Made by a program: the position numbers and the translations under genes. This document shows positions 1 through 7,812 of a DNA stretch of 7,968 nucleotides, piece after piece. Position 1 is the first letter of the stretch. Every line of letters starts with the position of its first letter. Under the pieces are notes generated by a model. It made no database searches and had not been told where the DNA came from. It worked only from the letters and a program-made list of their open reading frames with translations. The DNA lies in assembly GCA_937931775.1 (NCBI GenBank), contig CALHAQ010000070.1, positions 1 through 7,968 on the forward strand, written 5' to 3'. The DNA comes from an uncultured Candidatus Altimarinota bacterium. Lineage in GTDB: Bacteria > Patescibacteriota > Gracilibacteria > BD1-5 > UBA6164.

Positions 1-593
1 AGTGGTTCTGATACTTTTACCCCTTTTGGTACGTAGAGAAATGTTCCACCAGACCAAACAGCGTAGTGAAGAGATGCAAACTTATGATCCGTAAGAGGGA
101 TAGATTTTGCAAAGTGCTTTTTAATAATTACTTCATACTCAGGGTTTTTAAGAGCATGAGACAGATCATCAAATATTACTCCCATATCTGCTATCTCATC
201 TTTGAGACTATGGTACACCGTCTCACTATCATACTGCGCTCCTACTCCAGCAAGAGCTTGTTTTTCAGCTTCTGGAATACCCAGTTTATCAAAAGTATTT
301 TTAATACTTTCAGGTACATCATCCCAAGTTTTATTATCTCCCGCTCCTTCTGGTTGCGCAAAGTAATAAATACTTTGCAAATCAAGGTCTGAGAGATCAG
401 GCCCCCATTTTGGCATAGCTCGCTCCTCATAGAGCTTCAGAGCTTTGAGTCTCAGCTCGAGCATCCACTCAGGTTCCTCATTTGCTGAAGAGATTTGTCT
501 CACTACCGTTTCGCCTATTCCCTGAATTGCTTCTCACTTATAAGCAACTTCATCTGAGAAGTCCCATGTTCATTGTGTTGATACTGTTGACAT
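1..593 (-). CDS. sufB: SufB, Fe-S cluster assembly scaffold (N-terminal part; runs off the left edge)
   Basis: SufB is the scaffold subunit of the cytoplasmic SufBC(2)D complex, on which iron-sulfur clusters are built. About 197 N-terminal residues are visible; the family is usually 450-500 residues, so the beta-helix core lies outside the window. Seen in the sequence: a helical N-terminal region containing EEPEWMLELRLKAL (about residues 42-55) and PKWGPDLSDLDL, both typical of SufB, then SIPLTDHKFASLHYAVWSGG followed by FLYVPKGV near the edge, the family signature. The ATG at 593 begins MSTVSTQG. Residues 8 and 20 are glycines encoded by UGA; all other glycines in this part use GGN. The gene lies 18 nt downstream of the sufC stop in the same direction, so they are very likely one operon. 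No Shine-Dalgarno sequence is seen in the A-rich spacer. Family identity is secure; the C-terminus is unseen. Confidence 0.95.
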
Positions 594-611
594 AATTTTT
601 TATGATTATTT

Positions 612-1352
612 TTAAAGCTCTCCGAATCCTTCTTGGCTAATTTGTTTTGCTAGTTCCTTTCAACCTTCTTTTACGACTTTTCCAGCCTTCATGACAAATA
701 CCTTGTCTACATCGATATACTCAAGAATCGTGAAATAGTGAGTAATAATAATGATAGAATTTTCTGGAGAACTGAGAGATTGGAGCATTGTTGCCACCGT
801 CTTAAACGCGTCAAGATCGAGTCCACTATCAATCTCGTCAAGAATGATATATTTAGGTCCTATGAGCTTCATTTGAAGAATTTCTATTTTTCTCTTTTCT
901 CCTCCTGAGAATCCAACATTGAGATCTCTTTCAAGAAAAGCTTCATCAATTTGCAGCTCAGCTAAATGAGATTTTACAAATCTCTTAAACATAAATGGTG
1001 AAAGTTCTGTGAAGTCATCATTATTATTTTTAGAAGAAATATTAAATATTGTTCTGAGGTATTCTGAAAGCTTTACTCCCTTTATCTCAGGAATGTTTTG
1101 AAATGAAAGAAATATCCCAGCAGCTGATCTTTCATCTGGCTCCATTTCTAAAAGATCTTCTCCCTCTATAGTAATATCTCCAGATCTTACTTCGTATTTT
1201 GGATGTCCCATGAGGACGCTTGAGAGAGTAGATTTTCAGCTCCCGTTTTTTCCAAGAAGACAATAGTTTTTTCCCGGCTCAAAATCAAGAGAAACTCCTT
1301 TGAGAATCTCCACATCTCCAGCTGAAACTTCTATATTTTTTATTTGTATCAT
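612..1352 (-). CDS. sufC: SufC, Fe-S cluster assembly ATPase
   Basis: SufC is the ABC-type ATPase of the SufBCD complex; it hydrolyses ATP to drive conformational change in SufB/SufD during cluster assembly. The product is 246 residues, close to the usual 245-260. Motifs seen: Walker A GKNGSGKST at 34-42, Q-loop glutamine near 85, ABC signature FSGGEKRK at 148-155, Walker B YIILDE at 168-173 followed by the SufC-like SGLDLDA, and the switch histidine in ITHY near 205. The glycine just before the Walker A lysine (residue 39, codon at 1236-1238) is UGA, as is one glycine near the C-terminus. With UGA as stop the gene would lose its first 47 residues including Walker A, so the full frame is clearly right. 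The ATG at 1352 gives the expected start MIQIKNIEVSAG. It is the first gene of a leftward sufC-sufB operon. No Shine-Dalgarno sequence is visible. Confidence 0.97.
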
Positions 1353-1511
1353 ACTTATATTTATTTTCTAAAATTTAAACATTACTATTTTATTAATATT
1401 TAAATATATACAAGCTGATTTGTGTGATTTTTATATATATCCAAAATATACACCCTTGCTTACGAAAGCCAATTGTAAACAAATTGTGAAAAACTACTAT
1501 TTATCCTCATA

Positions 1512-1547
1512 AACTAGACAAAAAATATTTATATATTTTGTCTAGTT
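1512..1547. repeat. 12-bp inverted repeat with 12-nt AT-only centre
   Basis: The arms AACTAGACAAAA (1512-1523) and TTTTGTCTAGTT (1536-1547) are perfect reverse complements around an AT-only 12-nt centre. The stem has few G:C pairs and no T-run follows on either strand, so it fits an operator or structural site better than a terminator. The left arm shares TAGACAAAAAA with a direct copy at 1615-1625, closer to rsmH. Confidence 0.75.
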
Positions 1548-1564
1548 CAATATCACATTGATGT

Positions 1565-1592
1565 TTGACATAAAAGTCAAAAAACATACAAA
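1565..1592 (+). promoter_or_regulatory. Candidate sigma-70-like promoter for rsmH
   Basis: A perfect -35 hexamer TTGACA (1565-1570) is followed after 16 bp by TACAAA (1587-1592), a 4-of-6 match to TATAAT. The predicted start of transcription is about 1600, leaving a leader of about 65 nt that contains the right-hand palindromic 18-mer. The -35 hexamer sits inside the TTTGAC/GTCAAA inverted repeat (1564-1581). The -10 is weak, so the call is tentative. Confidence 0.4.
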
Positions 1593-1664
1593 TAGTATAG
1601 AAGTTCTCTATTTTTAGACAAAAAAATCGAGAAATTCACAATTTGTTAACAAATCAGGTCGAAA

Positions 1665-2609
1665 ATGAAGGTGAAAACTGATATAAATATTCATACTTCT
1701 GTTCTTTTAGAAGAACTTGTATGAGCTATAGATATTAGTTCTTCACATAAAAACATCATAGTCGACGCGACACTGTGACTTGCATGACATGCAAGTGAAG
1801 TAATTAAAAAAATGAATCCTCTGGATACATTTATCTGATTTGATGCAGATGAGAGAAATCTCATACTTGCAAAACAAAGACTCGGAAAAATACAAACACA
1901 AGTAGAAATAATTCTGATTCATAGTAATTTTGAGAATATAAATTCTGAATTAGAAGCTCGAGATATTACTTCTATTACTGGAATATACTACGATCTATGA
2001 GTGTCGTCTTTGCATTTTGATGAGGCAGAGAGATGATTTAGCCTCCGGCTCGAAGGTCCTCTCGATATGAGATTTGATACAAGCCAGTGACGAACTGCTG
2101 CTGAGGTATTGAACTACTATGAAGAAAAAGATCTCTATAGTATTCTGAAAGAATACTGAGAGGAGCCTCATGCTCGAAAAATTGCAGCAAGAATTATTAC
2201 TCAACGAAAAAAAGAAAAATTCCAGACAACGACAAATTTATGTGAGTTTCTAGACAAAGAAATAAATTCACATATCAAGACAAAAACAAGAGTCTTTCAG
2301 GCCCTAAGAATAGAGGTAAATGGAGAACTCGAGACGCTAAAGACTAGTCTCACATGAGCGATAAGGCTCCTAGCACCTGATGGAAATATATTTGTAATAA
2401 GTTTCCACTCTCTTGAAGATAGAATTGTGAAACAAACATTTAAAAAAGAAACCAGAGACTGTATATGTAGAGATCTCATATGTACATGTGGACATAAAAA
2501 ATCTCTCAAGATTATAAATAAGAAACCAATACTCCCCAGCCCTGAAGAACAAAAAATAAACTCTAGAAGTCGAAGCGCAAAAGCCAGACACGCACAGAAA
2601 ATACTATAG
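1665..2609 (+). CDS. rsmH: RsmH, 16S rRNA (cytosine-1402-N4) methyltransferase
   Basis: RsmH (formerly MraW) uses S-adenosylmethionine to methylate N4 of C1402 in the decoding centre of 16S rRNA. At 314 residues it matches the family (313 in E. coli). Seen: HTSVLLEE at 10-17, the SAM-binding loop DATLGLAGHA at 34-43, GFDADE at 58-63, DLGVSS at 110-115, ERGFSLRLEGPLDMRFDTS at 122-140, SFHSLEDRIVK at 246-256, the cysteine-rich CICRDLICTCG at 266-276, and the basic SRSAKAR tail. Nine of its fifteen glycines are UGA, including those in DATLGLAGH and DLGVSS. The SAM loop has LA where many homologues have GG. The ATG at 1665 has a modest AGG 6 nt upstream. It is the first gene of the rightward group and is followed by an ftsL-like gene, as in the dcw cluster of many bacteria. 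It ends in UAG, the only amber stop here. Confidence 0.97.
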
Positions 2610-2633
2610 TACTCGAAAAGGTGTAATTTACTC

Positions 2634-2639
2634 TATAAT
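2634..2639 (+). promoter_or_regulatory. Candidate -10 box before the ftsL-like gene
   Basis: A perfect TATAAT lies in the 45-bp gap between rsmH and the next gene, 15 bp before its ATG. No good -35 hexamer is seen at the right distance (TCGAAA at 2613-2618 is weak). With such a short leader it may be coincidental in AT-rich DNA; read-through from rsmH is equally possible. Confidence 0.25.
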
Positions 2640-2654
2640 CTCTCACTTCGTTAG

Positions 2655-3023
2655 ATGAATCCAAGACTCGTGATGACCCAAAAACAAGAGAGCTTCCTTG
2701 CAAAGAGAAAGCAGAGTAAGCAAAAACTCCAGTTTGGGTATCAATCCACATACATAGGATTACTGGGAATGATAGCATTTCTTCTCATTTATTATGTATG
2801 GATTCTCAATGCTAATGCCACTCAAGGGTACACTATTAGAGAACTAGAAAATATTCAAAAAGAATATAAGGTAGAACTTGAAAGACTCGATGTACAAATA
2901 GCTGAACTTGAAAGTACAGGGAGTGTTTGATCGGATGAAACACTCCAAGAAATCATGGAACAATATGAAGATCCAAACTACCTAGTAATAAAGGAAAATG
3001 TACAATACGTATATAACAATTAA
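2655..3023 (+). CDS. FtsL/DivIC-like small division protein
   Basis: The product is 122 residues: a basic cytoplasmic N-terminus (many K/R in 9-25), one membrane segment at about 33-52 (YIGLLGMIAFLLIYYVWIL), then a heptad-like extracytoplasmic helix rich in E, L and K (about 60-88) and a short tail. This layout, with the position directly after rsmH, is that of FtsL, a bitopic divisome protein that forms a coiled coil with FtsB/DivIC and activates septal peptidoglycan synthesis. FtsL sequences are poorly conserved, so the call rests on architecture and synteny; DivIC/FtsB is the alternative. Glycine 92 is UGA; with the standard code the last 31 residues would be lost. An in-frame UAG just before the ATG at 2655 rules out a longer start; Met7 is an alternative start. 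Confidence 0.7.
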
Positions 3024-3086
3024 TTTTCATTGCTATATACATGAAAAATCTTACAATCTTAGCAACTATATTTCTAAGATTTTTTT

Positions 3087-3695
3087 GTGCCAGAAGCTCT
3101 CAAACGACTCATACACAATATTTCTCTCTTACCTGGAATTGGTGAAAATAGAGCCACAAAGCTTGCCTTTTTTATGCTCTGAGCAAATGAAAATTACTTA
3201 AAAGAACTCAGAGAAAATATCTTAACTATAAAAGAAAATACAGCCTCATGTGAAACATGCTGATCAATAACTGATGCTGGAAAACTCTCATGCTCTATTT
3301 GCAATAATGAAAACAGAAATCACTCTCAAATATGTGTCGTGGAAGAATACTTAGATCTATTAACTCTTGAACAATCATGATGATATACAGGAGTCTATCA
3401 TGTACTCGGATGAGCTATTTCTCCTATGAATTGAGTATTTGTTGGGGATCTCAATTTTTCAAAATTATTCACAAGAATTCAGGACGCTGATAATAAAATA
3501 GAAATCATTATAGCAACAAATCCAAACCTTGAAGGAGAGGCAACCTCAACATTTCTCTGCGAAGAAATAGAAAAAAGGAAGCTGAAACATAAAGTAACAC
3601 TGACTAGACTCTCGAGATGACTCAGTTCTTGATATATAGAGTACGCTGATACTATGAGCCTTGTAAGTGCTATGCGAGAACGTAAAGAAATATAA
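3087..3695 (+). CDS. recR: RecR, recombination mediator protein
   Basis: RecR works with RecO (and RecF) to load RecA at single-stranded gaps during recombinational repair. The 202 residues match the family (201 in E. coli). Seen in order: helix-hairpin-helix LLPGIGENRATKLAF at 14-28, a four-cysteine zinc site (C55, C58, C69, C72), and a Toprim domain from ICVVEE (82-87) through YHVLGGAISPMNG (104-116) to ATNPNLEGEAT (143-153), with the C-terminal TRLSRGLSSG (173-182). Eight of fifteen glycines are UGA, including G59 after the second zinc cysteine and both in EQSGGY. The start chosen is GTG at 3087, giving MPEALKRLI; an in-frame UAA at 3075-3077 prevents extension and no ATG is available. It follows the ftsL-like stop by 63 nt and precedes the ATP-grasp gene by 2 nt. 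recR after a dcw-type pair is unusual. Confidence 0.96.
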
Positions 3696-3697
3696 TC

Positions 3698-4606
3698 ATG
3701 AAAAATATAGTTATCTTTTTCCCTACAGATAAAATTGTATCTAAGGCATATGAATGACTCTCTGAATCAATAGAAAATAGAGAGATGGAGATGCTATCCC
3801 GATTTCCACAACAGCAAATACAAATATTTATGGCCCGCATGAAATGATCATTTCATGAAGGGAATTTATTCACTCCTGACTTTCAACTTATTTGAGAGTC
3901 TTGGGAAATATATATATGAAAGAAAATTAATGCTGATCTCGTATTAGGTTTTAGAATGCCGGAAGGAGTGAGTCATAAATACCCAAGTAACATGAGAGAT
4001 ATCTGTATCGATAAATCCATACTTGAGAATCTATTTCCTGAATTTACAATAAAATCAATTATATGTAATAATTACGATGATATACAAAAGAATTTTCATA
4101 AAATTCTCACTAAGAAAAAAGTTTTAAAGCCAGTTTCAGAATCAGGATGAAGGGGTATAGGAATATCGGATAAAATTCCCAATAGAAAAGTTCTTCTTAC
4201 TGAAAGGTTTCCATATTTATTACAAGGATTTCATGATACCTCATGAGGGTTTTACGGTCTTTGTAGTGGAACCCATGATTTTCGAGTAGTATTGCTTAAT
4301 GGTGAAATTATATGAAAAATTCTCAGGCAGCCAAAAACATGAAGTTTCGTTTTTAACACTTGGTCCTGAGGGAGTCTAACAGATGTTTGGGATTTTGAGA
4401 TTCCTGAGAATATTATGAAAATAGTGAAAAAAATAGACACTTATTGCTCTCGTTATACTCATAGATATTATTCTATAGATATGGGACTTGGGAAAAATTG
4501 AGAAATCAAAGTATACGAACTAAACTCTGCGTCAGCACTGTCAAATACCTATATCGCACATAAACTCTGAGATTATATTGTAAAAAATATATTGAAAGTA
4601 TCATAA
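3698..4606 (+). CDS. ATP-grasp domain protein of unknown substrate
   Basis: The 302-residue product has the marks of an ATP-grasp ligase, a family that activates a carboxylate as acyl-phosphate and joins it to an amine or thiol. Seen: KPVSESGGRGIGI at 144-156, which fits the phosphate-binding glycine loop; LLQGFHDTSGGFYG near 174-187; DFRVVLLNGEIIGKILRQP at 194-212, the core strands with conserved arginines; and the metal-binding positions D261 in YSIDMG and E274/N276 in VYELNSASAL. The N-terminal 80 residues contain no motif I can place. It resembles the RimK/glutathione-synthetase branch in these motifs, but the substrate cannot be told. Eleven glycines are UGA, one of them in the glycine loop (G151). 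The ATG lies 2 nt after the recR stop, suggesting translational coupling. It may modify a peptide, protein tail or cell-wall precursor; this is inference. Confidence 0.75.
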
Positions 4607-4625
4607 ATATTTTTAGACTTAAGGT

Positions 4626-4631
4626 TATAAT
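4626..4631 (+). promoter_or_regulatory. Candidate -10 box before the 59-residue gene
   Basis: A perfect TATAAT lies 13 bp before the ATG at 4645. No -35 hexamer at suitable spacing is evident, so a weak or near-leaderless promoter, or chance in AT-rich DNA, are both possible. Confidence 0.25.
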
Positions 4632-4644
4632 ATAAATCAAAAAC

Positions 4645-4824
4645 ATGACAGAGTTTTCTCCTCCATCCAGATGAACTGCACGAATTACTAAAAAACAGCT
4701 GAAGAAGATGCAGGAAAATTATAGAAAAGCTGCAGAGTTAGCTGAGGATTTCGAAGAAAAGGAGAAACTTGAAAAAAAGCAAGAGGTTGAGAAACTTGAA
4801 AAAAAACTTGAGGACATGTTTTAA
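4645..4824 (+). CDS. Small charged coiled-coil protein, 59 residues, unknown function
   Basis: This reading frame is open only when UGA is glycine (residue 10) and encodes 59 residues. The first dozen residues (MTEFSPPSRGTA) are likely unstructured. From about residue 15 the chain is almost entirely K, E, L, A and Q with heptad-like leucines (KLEKKQEVEKLEKKLEDMF at the end), so a single long amphipathic helix or coiled coil is expected. There is no signal peptide, membrane segment or cysteine. Support for it being real: it has a TATAAT upstream, is codirectional with the ATP-grasp gene 38 nt before it, and is followed within 2 nt by a terminator hairpin. No family is recognised. Confidence 0.65.
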
Positions 4825-4826
4825 AT

Positions 4827-4854
4827 AAAAAAGAAGTTTGTAGACTTCTTTTTT
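4827..4854. terminator. Rho-independent terminator, probably bidirectional
   Basis: An 11-bp perfect stem, AAAAAAGAAGT (4827-4837) and ACTTCTTTTTT (4844-4854), encloses a 6-nt loop. On the plus strand the stem ends in six T; read on the minus strand the other arm also ends in six T, so it can terminate both converging transcription units. It begins 2 nt after the stop of the 59-residue gene, and its right arm overlaps the UAA stop (4853-4855) of the large minus-strand gene. The stem is AT-rich with only three G:C pairs. Confidence 0.75.
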
Positions 4855-7750
4855 ATACTTTATTTCAAGCTTCATCAATAACTATAGCACTTGAATAATG
4901 GTGAGAAAAAGATGCAGCTTCACTATATAAACTGTCCATATATTCACGATAAATACTTGTAGATCCATCTCTTGATGATTCAAGAACTGTCAATTGTGCT
5001 TTGTTACCTTGTTCTCAGGTACTTGACTCTAATAATATTTCATAACTAGAGCTTCATCCTAAGAATTCACTTTGATATTTTTCGATAAGAGTATATATGA
5101 AACGCAATAAACAAGGGTATTCTTCAAAATTATTTTCTCATAAGCGAACAGCTTTCAATAAATATGAGTAACGCTTTGTTTGAGTCGAAGAAGTGTAAAC
5201 ATGCGTTTTAAAATCTCATATTCATACAGGAATGATAAGATGATCATAAAAACTTAAACAAGTATGTATAAAGTTGTCTTTTCCCTCTTCTTGTATATCG
5301 ATATCCTCTAACTGAGATAATAAAAATTTTCGAAAATGCCTCTCTCATTTTGAAAATCGATTATCAAGAAAGGTATCAAATTCTAATTCTTCATCTCTTA
5401 CAGATTCTAATACTCGAATAAGAGGTGCATGATTCAAGAATCAAAGCTTTTTTCCAATAACTTCTTGATCTGAAAATCTATCTATACTAAGATCTGCCCG
5501 AATTCGATTAAGTACATATGACTCTCTTGCATGTTTAGCTGCCTCTATATCTGAAAACCTCCAAAACGTACGCTTCAATTTTTCAATCTCATCAGCGATA
5601 TCATTTTGTTCTCTTCACATAGAGACATTAATAATAATATCTAGCTGTTCAGGAGTATCAATTCATCAAATTGTAAAAAATATTTCTTCAGATAGTGGTC
5701 CTAACATATCAAGGTTTACAACATCAAATTGTTTTGAAGTTTCTGGAGATTTCATATATTTTTTTAATTCTCATACATATGAATTAATACCCAGAGCAGT
5801 ACTTCTATCTATAAATGTTAACTCACCCTCTTCATCTTTTTTTCATCAAATTTTTGCTCTTTCAACTCATGTTATAAGCCGAGCTGGAACACCCATATTT
5901 ATGTAAAATTCAGCTTCATGACACTCTATACCCGGAAGACAAAGGATTCTTTTTTGGTCTCAAACCTGAGTTTTCCCGAGTCCTATAAATTCAGCAACAA
6001 ACATCCTCCATCACTCTTTTCATGAAAAATTATAATCAAGATTCATACCCTTACCGAGTCCTCAGGGATTTTCACTTAAATACGCTGCTTGTTCTCTTGT
6101 TTTCATACTATGTACAATACGCTGCAAAATTTTACTATCAGCGTTCGTTAAAACTTGTGCTACAATGGTAGCAGTATCACCTGATAAAATCTTCTTCATA
6201 TACGTTGGATGTATACTTGCATAGAGTAACAACATAACTATTGTATCGTATTTCTCTTGTTCACTTGAACTTGTAGATATAGTATTGTAAAGTTCAGACA
6301 TTTTAGACTGTATTTCTAACTGTTTTTCTGTAGCTTGTTTTTGAAGACTGTAAAGTTTTTCTAAATCAATTTCAGGCATAAAATCACCAAATTGCATTTT
6401 TCCAGCAATAGCATTTTGAAATGCTTCTTCTAGCATATCAACAAATGCAAACCGAGAAAGAGTTCATTCTAATTTCTTATAAGTAGATTCTATATTTGTA
6501 TCATTAATTTCTAGATATGTCTCACAGAGTATAACTGTATCAAGTATGTGTTGCTCTGCTTCCTGTAGATGAGATCTATAAACTGTACGAGAATGCTTCC
6601 TTTTTCTTTCAAGCCATATTTCATAGAGAGCTTGTATTTTACTACGATTTACCATCTTATAACGAGATGGGATTTGTTTGATACGCTCACGAATATCTTC
6701 AATACCCTGAAGGTAGTGAGGTCATGTAAATTCTTGCCCATTCAAACAATCTTCATCTATATTAGCTCACTGATTTCACAATTGTTCAAAATTTCACAAG
6801 ATGGTTTCTGCCTCTCACTCTATCTCATCTATTAATTTTCGTACCATTCCTTTTGTTTCTGATATTTGAGTTTGAATTTCTAGAGTCATTCTTGGTATAC
6901 TAGAAAAATTTGCTCGCTGCTGAGAAAGATCACCCAGTACAGAATTTGCATATGTGATTTTATCTTCTACTATCTCCATCGCATCTGATATTTGTTCATA
7001 TCCCACAAGGTGTTCAAATACTTCAACTCCTTCTCTTATTTGTGATGAAACAATAGATCATACCTCTTTTATTTTTTGAATTATACTTCTATGATATGTC
7101 TCTCTATGGAGAGATGTATCATTTATATCTACAAGTAGTTGTGCAACAAGATTTTTCGGGGTCTGTTTTTCTGTGACTTCGGAAATATCATGAGTTCATA
7201 TATTGTTGTTATCAATACAATCTCAAAAAATATGTGTTGAAAATAATTTTTTTTGTTCTTCAAAGTCCATATTTCATGACTCTTTTCAAGGCTTTCATAA
7301 GATTTTTCTTATCACAACTGGTAGTAATGATCATCAAATTTCTACTCTATTCCAGTCATCTTGAGATATTTGTAAAATATTTTCTCTACATTGAAAAAAT
7401 AATATACTATCGGCCCATAGCTTATACTTAATTCTTCACGTCGAAGATCCATATAAAAGTGCTGAAAACAAATGCTTACGTTCAGTAGCTGATAAATCTA
7501 ATCAATGAAGATTAAAAGCATCTATTATAGAGTCAGATAGCGCTGTACCTCAAACTATTGTATCAAGAAAATTAGCTTTTTGAGAAGAAAATTCTTCTTT
7601 ATTAGGACAAATAGAGCTAATAAGATCTTTGATAGCTCTTTGCTTCTGTAAATTTGATTCGAGCTCTGAGGTTTTAGGGACATTAGTCATAGAAAAAATA
7701 TCCTGTTCTCAGGATACACCAGCAAGACTCCCATCCAACATTGAGGTCAT
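4853..7750 (-). CDS. Very large protein with central methyltransferase-like segment, 965 residues, function unknown
   Basis: One frame runs 966 codons from ATG at 7750 to UAA at 4853-4855 when UGA is read as glycine; with the standard code it falls into more than thirty pieces. The N-terminal half (about 1-560) is mostly charged and helical, with coiled-coil-like stretches around 200-310 and 366-430, and no signal peptide or membrane span. At about 598-715 lies a segment resembling class I (Rossmann) methyltransferases: LCLPGIECHEAEFYINMG at 603-620, followed by LITGVERA at 625-632 (possible SAM-loop and acidic strand), FDVVNLDMLGPL at 675-686 (motif IV-like) and IIINVSMGRE at 705-714. That order recalls methyltransferase-like proteins of phages and plasmids, but the classic GxGxG loop is absent, so it could be degenerate. 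The C-terminal 250 residues are unrecognised. About 37 glycines are UGA, well above the suf genes. It converges on the 59-residue gene and shares its terminator. The open frame is certain; the function is not. Confidence 0.85.
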
Positions 7751-7773
7751 ATTATTATTTTTTATATTTTAAC

Positions 7774-7794
7774 TTATTTATTTTAAATAAATAA
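7774..7794. repeat. AT-only palindrome overlapping the -10 box
   Basis: TTATTTATTT and AAATAAATAA are perfect reverse complements around a single central T. It contains no G or C and no U-tract follows on the minus strand, so it is a poor terminator for the gene upstream. It covers the -10 of the promoter above and could be an operator, or merely a product of base composition. Confidence 0.4.
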
Positions 7795-7807
7795 AAAATA
7801 ATGTCAA
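7780..7807 (-). promoter_or_regulatory. Candidate sigma-70-like promoter for the large minus-strand gene
   Basis: On the minus strand a perfect TTGACA (7807-7802) is followed after 16 bp by TAAAAT (7785-7780), a 5-of-6 match to TATAAT. Initiation would fall near 7773, giving a leader of about 20 nt without a Shine-Dalgarno sequence. It lies in the 62-bp gap between this gene and the stop of the gene upstream, so the large gene can be transcribed on its own. Confidence 0.55.
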
Positions 7808-7812
7808 TTATA

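Larger units (their letters stand above)
1473..1652. repeat. Pair of inverted 18-mers containing TTGTNNACAA palindromes
   Basis: TTGTAAACAAATTGTGAA at 1473-1490 is the reverse complement of TTCACAATTTGTTAACAA at 1635-1652 at 17 of 18 positions. Each copy contains the near-palindrome TTGTNNACAA; the right copy extends to the perfect 14-bp palindrome ATTTGTTAACAAAT (1641-1654), ending 10 bp before the rsmH start. The palindrome centres are 170 bp apart. This looks like two copies of an operator for one regulator controlling both divergent genes; the regulator is unknown and the role is inferred. Confidence 0.55.
1353..1664. promoter_or_regulatory. Divergent intergenic region between sufC and rsmH, rich in inverted repeats
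   Basis: No coding frame is convincing in these 312 bases on either strand. The stretch must hold promoters for sufC (leftward) and rsmH (rightward). It contains a 12-bp-stem inverted repeat at 1512-1547, a pair of near-identical inverted 18-mers at 1473-1490 and 1635-1652, a short inverted repeat TTTGAC/GTCAAA at 1564-1581, and the 11-mer TAGACAAAAAA twice, exactly 100 bp apart (1515-1525 and 1615-1625). A TTGACA -35 box for rsmH is visible; no sufC promoter stands out, although AT-rich candidates exist at 1380-1430. That this is a site of transcriptional control is inferred from symmetry and position. No MraZ gene, and no array of the TGGG-type boxes known for MraZ, is seen before rsmH. Confidence 0.6.

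Noticed and set aside
66..392. Plus-strand 108-residue open frame within sufB
   Set aside because: It is the antisense of a clear SufB reading frame and its product has no coherent family features.
1512..1547. Inverted repeat as a terminator
   Set aside because: It lies between divergent genes, has few G:C pairs and no T-run after either arm.
1353..1664. CRISPR-like repeats in the intergenic region
   Set aside because: Repeats occur only twice, are short, mostly inverted and not regularly spaced with unique spacers.
2297..2778. Overlapping minus-strand open frames inside rsmH and the ftsL-like gene
   Set aside because: They lie antisense to confidently recognised genes and show no motif.
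3080..3087. T-run before recR as a frameshift joining an upstream ATG (3041) to recR
   Set aside because: RecR is full length from GTG 3087, so no extra N-terminal residues are needed; the run alone is weak evidence.
2998..3201. Plus-strand 67-residue frame spanning the start of recR
   Set aside because: It overlaps recR out of frame; the RecR frame from GTG 3087 matches the family from its first residues.
660..7006. Genes broken by many premature UGA stops, suggesting pseudogenes or sequencing errors
   Set aside because: The interruptions are all UGA, never UAA or UAG, the frame never shifts, and the positions coincide with conserved glycines. Recoding explains them fully.
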